In this document: one piece after another, positions 54,863 through 64,000 of the stretch
Layout: every line of letters begins with the position of its first letter
How positions within the stretch are numbered: the stretch's first letter is position 1
Assembly (NCBI GenBank): GCA_018340375.1
Contig: JAFFJZ010000004.1
Span: 33,702,001-33,766,000 of the forward strand
Source of the DNA: Gonatopus flavifemur
Lineage: Eukaryota > Arthropoda > Insecta > Hymenoptera > Dryinidae
Direction of reading: 5' to 3'
Length of the DNA stretch: 64,000 nt
The notes under the pieces: model-generated
Told to the model about the DNA's origin: nothing
Databases searched by the model: none
Seen by the model: only the letters and a program-made list of their open reading frames with translations
Position numbers and translations under genes: made by a program

Positions 54863-57580
54863 TCAAATGAGTTCTTCATGACTCATATTACTACAAAAAT
54901 GATTTAATCTCTGAGTTTTTTCTGAGAAATATTGATGTGAGTATTTGAATAAAACTCATTCTCACTGCATCAACAAATTATGATTTTTTACATATTACAA
55001 CAGCTAGGACTGATTCAATAATCCATGTTGCACTGAATAATAGATTTTTTTAATACATATTAATTGAGAACTAACGATCACACATTTCACGAAAATAATT
55101 AATTTTTATTTTTCAATTCAAAGAAGTCGACCTCATATCCGTAAACCATATTTCAATTCTAAAATACAAACAGATTTATTACTTTTCCTTTCTCATTTAC
55201 ATCACCTGTCATTATATGTAAAAATTAATGGGAAAACCTGTTCAGCTGTTCACAAATCTTTATAAAATACGTGCTGTATGGGTACTGACATTTCCGATAT
55301 CAAGTGTGAACAATATTTTATTCATTTTAGAATTGAAAAGTTCATTCTTCTCCATCTTATATGTATTTTAGTAAGCACTTGTATAATTATTAGAGATGGT
55401 TTCACTCCACATTATCAATTAGTTCAACTTATTACATACTAATAAGTAGCTCACTAGTTTTGACCAACCAACGCTAGTTGGATCCAACTTATCAGTAATT
55501 GACCAGTACCTCGCTAGTTTTTTGTGCTCAGTTTTTCCTCTCTAGCGACTCATCAGTCATAGGAAAAAATTTGTGAAATTTCTACCAGGGAAGTGAATCT
55601 AATATAGATCCCCAGTTCAAGAGACAAATAAAACACATACAGGAGTCCCCATGTTATGTTTGCTTGTACACATACAGAAACAACTCGTTTCCAAGTTCAA
55701 TTAATGTGGTATTGGGTACTTGATAGAAAAAAGTTGATCGAATCTCTCATTTTTCCCAGTGTAGTTTCGAGCTCAAACTTGGATGATTGAAGAAGTTTGA
55801 TTTGATCCGAAACTTATACTAAAACAAGGTTATATTCTTGGTCAAGCTTGATAGATATTGAAAAACATATTTCGCATAACCTTGTTGACAATACTGCGGA
55901 TTCTGCTTTCATAAATGTTTTCCTAATTTGAATTTGGTTTTCCGATTAGACGTTTTGAAAGATGAAGTGAGATTCGACTTCTCAAAATTTGGTTCGGGTT
56001 CGGTCAAGTCGGAAAATATATTTGGAATTCGGTTCGCCTTCTCAAAGTTCTATTCGGTTCGCCTTCTCAAAGTTCTATTCGGTTCGGCATGAGAAGTATA
56101 TTTGAGGGCCTGGATGCAATAACCGGCTGTGCGCTCGAACTGGGGTAAAAGTATTGTCCAAGCCGTACGAAAAGTGAAAAAAATTAAAAGTTGAAATTTC
56201 AAAAATCTAAAAATACTGCATGATAGGGCTTGAAGAATGAATGTGAGAACCTGTTTACGATTTTTTTCTATGATCGATAGTTTTAGAGAAAAAAAATAAA
56301 AATCACTTATTTTTCCATACTAAAAATCAGTTATGATGCACATGTTATTGAAATTTCACGTTTTTGTACCGAACATGGAATTATTGTACATGTAATTGAA
56401 AAATTTGGAGAGCGTGAGTTTTTGGAATTTGAATTGTTCATTGAAACGAATCCCAGCAAACACGACTGCTGGCGTTTCAAAGGCCCGGTGACGGCTCTTC
56501 ACCGGCATTACAGGGCCATAAGTGGCCCATTAAAATCCCAAAAATCATTGTTCGTAAGGAATCTTTTTTGAAGTATAAAAGCAATTCATCCCTGTTTATG
56601 ATCAGATATTTCATCGTGGAAATTGAAAGAATTTGAAGAAACAAATTCTTAATAAATTTATGAAATTATTTCGAATTGTTTCGATGGTTATGTATGAATC
56701 CTTGTGAAATGAAATTCCTTGAGAATTTATAATAAAAACTGTTCTTGGACTATAGTTCAATGTATATTCTATAATATATTATGAATTCTTATGAAATCTC
56801 ATCTCATAAAAACCCATATATAACCATTGAAATACGTATATACGTGTATGTATTCACGTAAGACAAGAATTTATACCCATCGTCACCACGTTTTATGATA
56901 CCGATGAAATATATTTACATACAATATCAAACGTATTCCAACAATTGGAACTTCCTTTTTCATATTTTTTTATTCGTGAATCCTGTAAACAACGTCTGAA
57001 TCGTACAAACGTGTTGGTTCTATTCCTCGTTTGAAACGCGGTATAGTTCACGTTCTTTTGTTCCGCTCCACCCGCAACGTGCTTCTTATTCCACATGTAA
57101 CAAGTGTCCGCGTGTAGAAGTTTTGGTCGCCAAGGAACTTTGAACGAAATAACGTTAGTTGATATCTTTTTGGTTCTCCATTATTTCTCAATATTTTCTC
57201 TTGTGAGACATGATTATACAAACTATAAATAAGAAAAAAAAATGGTTGTGTAGTTCCGTAGCAAATTATTAATGTCGGTAGATGCTACAGGACTTGGAGG
57301 TCAAGTTGATTCATCATTCAGCACAAATAACGTATCGTTCGATTATTTATTATAACTAAATTAGGATTTGAGTACCGTTTCGATATGTTAAAATACATTA
57401 ACGTACAATTTTATACTGTCCGCGACTGATGAACGATGAAATCAATATAACTTCATAAACGCACCAGTTTTCATAAATTGAAAAATTTTGCGGTTATATA
57501 TAACTCTTACTTATTACACTTGGAGAATTTATATCCAAGTAGCTATGTTACATATCAATAATGTAATATTGGGAGTACAA
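54863..57580. other. No gene seen; minor repeats
   Basis: A segment at about 55005-55130 (TCAATAATCCATG, ACACATTTCACGAAAATAATT) recurs at 60670-60790. At 56030-56095 a 27-bp unit (TATTCGGTTCGCCTTCTCAAA) is duplicated in tandem. No recognisable coding sequence. Confidence 0.5.
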
Positions 57581-57581
57581 A

Positions 57582-58960
57582 TTAGTTCGGTCCGGTTTGA
57601 AAAGATGACTCTCGCTCTCATGAATGTTTCATAGTCACAACCGATTTCAATTGTTTTAGAGAGGTTAGACACCTGTGAATAATATTCAGTTAATATCACT
57701 CCGAGTTCCTGCTAGAATCTCGATTCTTACTCAGTGAAGTATGTCGAATTTCGTTTTAACCAAGCAGCATTTGTGGGAGGTGCTAGTTTTCTGTTTTAAT
57801 TGGAAAAAAGTACAGCTGAAGCCCATCGAATGCTTGTGGAAGTTTATGGTGACAATGCTGCAACTGATAAATCATGTAGGGAATGGTTTCGACGTTTCGA
57901 GAATGGCGATTTCGGTGTCGAAGACAAGCCTCGCTCAGGACGACCACAAAAATTCGAAAACGAGGAATTGGAGGCTTTACTCGACGAAGATCCGAGTCAA
58001 ACGCAACAGGAGCTTGCGGAATCCTTAGGAGTTACGCAACAAGCAGTTTCCGTACGATTACAAGCCATGGGCATGATTCAAAAGCGAAGCAATTGGGTGC
58101 CTTATGACTTGAAGCCTAGAGACATTGAACGGCGATTTTTCACTTGGGAGCAGCTGATTCGAAGACAACGAAGAAAAGGGTTCTTACATCGGATTGTGAC
58201 AGGAGATGAGGAATGGATATTCTACGATAACCCCAAGGAAAGGAAATACTATGCTATGCCCGGTCAATCGTTGCCATCGACTTCAACATCGACAGCGAAG
58301 AGGAATATTCATGGTTCAAAGATCATGCTGTGTATTTGGTGAGACCAAAAGGATGTTATATACTATGAGTCGCTAAAACCTGGTTACTCTATTACGGGTC
58401 ATCGGTATAGGCTACAATTGATTCGTTTGAGTCGTGCGTGACGAGAAAAACGTCCGGAATACAAGGAAAGACATGACAAAGTTATTCTTCTACACGATAA
58501 CGCTCGGCCTCATATCGCAAAAGTAGTGAAAAATTATCTGGAAACGTTGACGTGGGATATTCTACCGCACCCACCATACTCCTTTGCTCCTTCTGATTAC
58601 TGGTTATTCCGACAGATGCAGCACGATTTGGCAGGCCACCGGTTCGCAAGAAATCGAAAATTGGCTCCTAACTTGGATCGCCTCGAAAGACGAGACGTTC
58701 TTCCGTAACGGGATTCGACAATTACCCAAAAGATGGGAAAAAGTGATAGCTAGCGATGGACAATACTTTGAATCATTTGATAATTCCTCACATAGCACAA
58801 ATGTCTCAGTAATATCTCCAGAATATTCTGGAGACATTGTAATATTGTCAGAATATTCTGCAGATATTACTGAGACATTTGTGCTATATGGGTCATGTTC
58901 TCCTGAAATAAACGCACCTTTAACTGTAAGAAAACGTTAATTACGTTGTATGGAAAGAAA
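57582..58960 (+). pseudogene. Mariner transposase, mellifera-like, dead
   Basis: Begins near TTAGTTCGGTCCGGTTTGA, a plausible left terminal repeat. The transposase has a shift near 57800 (VLVFCFNWKK then STAEAHRMLVEVYGDNAA). The long middle frame, 57800-58342, includes SGRPQKFENEELEALLDEDP, NWVPYDLKPRDIERR and the catalytic block VTGDEEWIFYDN, then ends at a TGA in what should be WWDQ. After further stops (near 58440) it continues with LLHDNARPHIAK and PPYSFAPSDYWLF, shifts again, and ends ERWEKVIASDGQYFESF. A fold-back element interrupts it at 58787. The right terminal repeat was not found. Inactive. Confidence 0.9.
58787..58892. mobile_element. 106-bp CCC/GGG element in the dead mariner, TC flanks
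   Basis: Left end CTCACATAGCACAAATGTCT (aligned to CCCATATAGCAC), right end AGACATTTGTGCTATATGGG. TC on both sides. A near-perfect palindrome with GAATATTCTG words inside. It inserted into the 3' part of the mariner relic, so it is younger than that mariner. Confidence 0.9.
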
Positions 58961-59459
58961 TTGTTACATTTCCTTCTTATTAATGACAGGAAACAATTGT
59001 TTGAATGTGATAGAAGCAATCATTCTCAGATCAATACATATTATTGTAATCCTTGAGCCCGATGAACATCTCCTTCTTGAAATGTCTCGTGGATGAGTGT
59101 AACATGTCTCACGCAACGATGTTCCATACATGTATTTGTATTTGTGTATATCACTTACCAGTTTTCGTTATTCACATCCATTGAGTATGAGAAAATATAA
59201 TCTTCCACAAAACGCGTATGTTGGAACTGTCGAAATTCTTTGGATGGAAAGCGGAAGAAAATCGAGCCACCGTGCACAATTCATAGATACACAAACACAA
59301 ACGATGTGGCGAGCGTCACAAGACAATTGGGTGGGGGAAGCATGATTCTTAGAAAAATATTCCCCGCAAGACCCGTGAGCGGAAGAAAATCGAATGGGTA
59401 CTGTATTGAAAAATTGATTTGACACGAAAACCGATGCCGCCATCCGATTGTGCGAGAGA
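58961..59459. other. No gene seen
   Basis: The frame at 59240-59422 contains VTRQLGGGSM, which faintly resembles the Tc1 HGGGS motif but is too short to call. Confidence 0.35.
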
Positions 59460-60056
59460 AATCACTGGAGGATCATATACGACACTTTTTCAAATGTCTT
59501 ACATTTTCTTCTAAAAAAATTATAAACAAATTCTCGCAAACTCTTTGTATACCTCATGACCCACTGCTAAACCAGCATAGATCTCAAGGGGATAAACATT
59601 GGATATAGCACATTAGCATAGCAGAAGATTTCAGGTGGACAAAAAGTTGGAGAAATAGTTGTTTATAAAAAAACTAAAAAAGATGTCCACCTGAAATCTT
59701 CTGCTATGCTAATGTGCTATATCCAATATTGACCCTTTCGATATCCACGCTGGTTTAGCCGTGGGTCATAAGGTATGCAGTTTGTGAGAATTTGTTTATA
59801 ATTTTTTTATAATAAAATGTATGACATTTGAAAATGTGTCATATATGATCCTTCAGTGATTTCTCCCGTATAATCGAATGGTGGCATCGGTTTTTGTGCA
59901 AAATCAATTTTATAATAAATTGTTCAAACAATTTTCATATAAACAATTATTTTCTCAACTTTTCGTCCGCCTCAAATCTTCTGCTATGTTAATGTGCTGT
60001 ATCCAATATCAACCCTTCCGATATCTACGCTGGTTTAGTCATGGGCTTCAATGGGT
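59460..60056. repeat. Inverted pair plus third copy of the 3.2-kb repeat family
   Basis: Arms at about 59460-59640 and 59670-59850 are inverted copies (GGATATAGCACATTAGCATAG against CTATGCTAATGTGCTATATCC). A third, partial copy in the second orientation runs 59870-60056 and ends GGGCTTCAATGGGTTAA. Related to 3225-4055 through AATCGAATGG and the run of AAACAATTTT. Confidence 0.75.
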
Positions 60057-61090
60057 TAACCAGTATCGAGGATGATTGATTTGTACGTTTGACAGATATG
60101 TGTCTATAGCATAATGATTTCCACAATTTTTGTACAAGCTGTGTTTGAAATGGAATTTCAATTCGTCTTTCTCGCAGACACCATCGATTATCTAAATTGA
60201 CGAGGAGGAGGGGGATCACTAAGGGGGAACGAATGAGTTTTACGATTTAGAAATAAGTGGTGAGTAAAATCAATTCCAACGTGAGGATGAATGTTTCATG
60301 AAGTAAATATAAGTTTCAATAATATTTTGAAACCTCGCATTCTCCATTTTCGTTGATTGTATTGTGTGAGATACAATAGTTAGAGGTCAATAATACACAA
60401 CGAGTATGACCCGTCAATGTGTTATGAGGGATGAGATTACGTATTTTCTTTAAATCTCATTTTCGGAAATATTCTCATTTCAATGTAATCAAAGAGATTG
60501 AATGTTTCCCTATGAATAATTCATGTACAATGGAAAAGTTTTTACAGTTATAATATTTCATATTTATTCAATAATGTATTCCAATTTTTCTCCCGATTTG
60601 TCGTGTTCCGTTTACACCCAGCATTCGGATGCAAAGATAGACATATGTGTAATACAAAAGCATTCGAGATTTGATTTCAATAATTCATGGTGCCCTCAAT
60701 AACAGATTTTTTGATACACATTTATTGAGGAATCATACCCACACCTTTCACAAAAATAATTCATTCATTTTTTAATCACATCAACTTGAATAATCTTTGG
60801 GAAAGTTATGATGCAGACAAGGAAGTGCAATAGTTTTCATCAGCCTCCATTTATACCAGTGAGGATAATGGTAATATCAAGAAAAATTTCGTTTCAATTT
60901 TTTTTCTCGTAGTTAAAACATGAATAGAAGATGCTAAATCAACAATATAATTTTTTTCAGGATATGACATTGACAATCATTTTTCACTTCACATGGTCTC
61001 CAACGCGTGCAGGGGTATATGAGCTCTTTTAATCCTAGTTTTTGAGATAAGAATCCAATAGCATCATCACCATCAATTCAGACAATTTGA
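60057..61090. other. No gene seen; one dispersed repeat copy
   Basis: 60670-60790 repeats 55005-55130. A possible 3' splice site lies at about 60958-60960 (TTTTTTTCAG), but no convincing exon follows. Confidence 0.45.
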
Positions 61091-61590
61091 TATTCAATTG
61101 ATCCTCACATGAAGATTAAAATTTTCAAGAATCAGCAATCACTTCTTAGTTCCTTTTTATCTACATTTACTGACGATTCATCATCCTCTTTCATATCTGC
61201 CATTCATGGAACTTCAATTAAAAAAAAACATGTTATCTCCATAGGAGAATCCTGTTATGATGAAGATGCGGTGTGCACTGTAGTGATAGAACGAAAAATC
61301 ATAATATTTTGCGGACATGTTTTGGAAGGGATTCTCATCACTTTTATCACCTATTATGTTTTTGGCTATTCTCATCCCCCTCAATTGGAAAAATGTTTAG
61401 AATTTATTCAAAGGTGAGTGATAATTTTTCATATACATTTTGGAAATCGAAACTCTAGCCCTGCATAACCTGCACATATGATTTTTGCTTCAGAATATTT
61501 CTTCAAATAAATCCAAAAATTGGTGCCAAAAGAGCAGCAACTGGTGAACGGCGCACTAAAATTTCGACGCCGCTGTTTTCGATTTAGCTA
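61091..61590 (+). CDS. Probable last two exons of an uncharacterised insect protein
   Basis: An open segment from 61091 to about 61413 ends in LEKCLEFIQ and a consensus donor (AAAG then GTGAGT). After a short intron, acceptor TTTTTGCTTCAG at about 61492 leads to a second segment in matching phase: FIQR joins IFLQINPKIGAKRAATG and continues to a TAG near 61587. The combined motif (YYVFxYxxPPQLxxxLEFIQRxFLxINP) resembles the C-terminus of a widespread uncharacterised insect family known to me only from memory, possibly transposon-linked. The upstream exon boundary and 5' exons are unknown. No domain of known function seen. Confidence 0.45.
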
Positions 61591-62259
61591 AGGCCTTATC
61601 AACCTGTTCAGATAACTTTTCTTTGTCTTAAAACTACAGAATTCCTAATTATATTTTGAACATCGTTTTTTCTACTCTTCCGAGATCCTATCTTTCTTCG
61701 GGAATATTACAATAATGAAATTTCATAATCCTGACTCAAATGTGTATGTTTTTTATTTTAGTGTACGTTCATCATTGAATATGATTGATTCGTTCCTGTG
61801 ATGTCAAAGGATACATCATTAGATAATTCCTACTCAGAAACTAGTGCTGTTTGAATGTATAAATTATAATATATTTTGATATGAATATCTTATATAATTC
61901 GTTATTATTACGAAACATTTTTATATAGCGTTGCGTGCATAATAAGTTTATGCAAAGTTGATTGTATGAGATGTTTGACGAAGTGATTTTTATCCTATAA
62001 TTATGAAAAATGTATTGACGCTCTGTTTATTTTTGAATCATATTTTCTAAGAATGTGTAATTTTCAATTGAAATGTCACCGTATTTCGAAATATAACAAA
62101 TGAATTCCATAATACTTTACTAAAGAAGTGTAATGACATTTGTTAGAATCTCCTCGATCTTGACACATTCAAAATATATGTAACAAATCAATGTGTCTCG
62201 TTATTGCAGTTTATTTGTCAATAATATTTGTAGCAAAAATTTCTATTTCCTCATCAAAT
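61591..62259. other. No gene seen
   Basis: AT-rich, no recognisable feature. Confidence 0.4.
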
Positions 62260-62690
62260 TCAAGGCGACAACTCAATTCCATCACATCGAATTGGAACAA
62301 CAAAAAATCTTTCTTCTTTCTTGAATTCCCATCACATGAATGAAACTTTTTATTACATGTAATAGAACATTCAAGGCAACAAATTTAGTTCCATCAGTTG
62401 AAATTTGGAGAACTTGTTCTTGAATTTTCAATCACATGGATAGAAATTTCCATTACAAGCAATGGAATGTTCAATGCAACAAATTCAATTCCATCGCCTG
62501 AAATTTGGAGAATTCGTTCTTGAATTTTCAATTTCCATTACATGTAATTGAATTGTCTGAGCAACAAATTCAATTCCATCGCCTGAAATTTAGAGAATTT
62601 GTTCTTGAATTTTCAATTACTTGAATGGTAATTCTGATTACATGTAATTGAATTTCCTGAGCAGCAAATTAAATCCCATCACAGGCTGAC
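62260..62690. repeat. Minisatellite, four to five copies of about 105 bp
   Basis: Units contain AAATTCAATTCCATCGCCTG, AAATTTGGAGAATT, GTTCTTGAATTTTCAAT and ATTACATGTAATTGAAT. Copies start near 62260, 62385, 62480, 62565 and 62665. The later copies are the most alike. Non-coding. Confidence 0.85.
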
Positions 62691-62699
62691 AGAAACATC

Positions 62700-64000
62700 A
62701 TCAAAAATCATAATAGACGATCATCCTTGATAGGCACCCGCCTAGTTTTCCATCCTCTATTCACGCGCTTGTTCGAATAGATGATTTTCTCGAGCGAAAC
62801 TTGTAGATGATCGAGCGATACTATGCATTCGAGGTAGATAACGACAAGTAATTTACAAGCACGGATGTTTTGTTTTTGACTTCGGATAAATAATCTGAAT
62901 TTATCAGAATGACAGTGTTGCCAGAGTATCTTAATCAAACATTACATATAGACTAGAAAAAAGTTACATTCCCAGTTCAAAAGTTACATGATATTTTGCG
63001 GCAATATTCAGCCTTGCATTCTTGCGTTAACGTTTGACGTTTTAAACATTGACGTTCAAAAAAATGGTACATCCATGTTACATGAGAGGGTCTGAAGTTA
63101 CGTAAAATGTGACAAATGTAACCTTCTGGCAACAATATGAATTATTGTCTTCCCAGCTGCCTCAGACAAGTTTTCTTCGTTATCTCAAAATTCCTTTGTT
63201 TTCCACTCATGACTCCCCCCTTGTTTTTCCTTTCTTTCTCCTCAAAAGATGCAACAGAAATGGTAATTTACAAGCCCCAGGAAATGAACAAAGAAAATTT
63301 TGCTATGGACGGGAGTCGAAATGGATTTATTTGAAGTTGATACACAGTCACGACTGAAAAATTCCAATAGTGAACTGTATAAATAAGCGCAATTTTAGCA
63401 GTGCTAAATAACAGACCTCTTGTCACTGTGAAAAATTTATATGAGAAAATTCTCATAACTTTATGTCAAGTAATTAACACACACGTCTGTTAGGAGTTTA
63501 TTCGCCTGGGAATTGACTGTGGAGTGAAGATAAAAATCCCATAAAGTCAGGAATCCTCAATCAAGTTCATGGGAAATTTCACATACATAGGTATATTAAA
63601 TATTGATTTGCTATCCAATGATTGAAATTTACCGATTGCTTTATACAGGAAAATTCCGACTAGTTTTTATAGTATACTTTTTTTATCAAAAGTCTTGATA
63701 AACGATCTCGTTGACGATGTCTTCTGAAAGATAGACTGTCGTTTCTAATAATCGATCACATTTGAGTATGTTCTGTCGAAAAAGATCGGGGAGAGAATAG
63801 ATTGGATCTGATGAGATCTCATCAAATGAAAAAGAATCTGGATTGGAATGTATTCATTATATCAGATTCATGAAGATGTAGAAACCGAATGGGCATTTAT
63901 CGAAATACAATTTTATATGGAGGTAGATATGATTTCCGCAGTATCATAGCATCGATGGTACAGTACTTCATAACTCAGATATTTTTCAATCCTTAGGGAT
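62700..64000. other. No gene seen
   Basis: AT-rich. Several short open frames (62708-62938, 63109-63357) have no recognisable domain or splice context. Confidence 0.4.

Noticed and set aside
59240..59422. Possible Tc1 transposase fragment (VTRQLGGGSM)
   Set aside because: Only one short motif resembles the family and no flanking catalytic blocks were found.

Overview
The window is AT-rich eukaryotic DNA whose recognisable content is almost all transposable elements of types found in arthropods: irritans-like and mellifera-like mariners, a piggyBac relative, RTE-, R1- and Jockey-type LINEs, a BEL/Pao remnant and a Mutator-like/YqaJ transposase. The best guess is an insect; nothing here fixes the order or species. 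There is no rRNA, CRISPR, operon or other prokaryotic feature. Most reading frames in the window are chance or antisense frames.

Layout. 0-4 kb: a 42-bp minisatellite, a decayed piggyBac transposase on the minus strand split by a small inverted-repeat element, and a 280-bp tandem repeat. 5-6.6 kb: tandem duplications, one carrying a hAT-type MITE whose empty site survives in the neighbouring repeat unit. 7.4-13.3 kb: an RTE-type LINE interrupted by a 5'-truncated R1-clade LINE with a 30-nt poly(A) tail and 15-bp target duplication. 14-16 kb: a BEL/Pao tail and possible LTR. 19.2-23.8 kb: a decayed Jockey-type LINE with the 3' end of another LINE inside it. 24.5-26.2 kb: a dispersed repeat split by a 665-bp near-perfect hairpin. 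26-36.5 kb: a dense field of fold-back elements and tandem repeats. 37.5-38.8 kb: an apparently intact mariner with perfect 36-bp terminal repeats. 39.4-42.5 kb: a recently decayed Mutator-like transposase fused to a YqaJ-type nuclease. 43-51.8 kb: more fold-back elements around the best host-gene candidate (about 46.27-50.09 kb), which has TATA and initiator motifs and phase-compatible splice sites. 51.8-64 kb: tandem duplications, a 1.07-kb fold-back, a dead mellifera-type mariner, a probable pair of gene exons at 61.1-61.6 kb, and a minisatellite.

The most distinctive signal is a set of about 18 palindromic, non-coding elements of 89 to 974 bp that begin CCC and end GGG. In every one that can be delimited, the two bases outside each end match (TA, AA, AT, TT, CT, GT, GG, TC or TG). 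This implies one mobilising activity that makes 2-bp target duplications with little sequence preference. Its transposase is not visible in the window. A second set has CAC...GTG ends with TA flanks, and a third has 8-bp duplications of hAT type. Fold-back elements make up about 72 percent of intron 1 of the candidate host gene.
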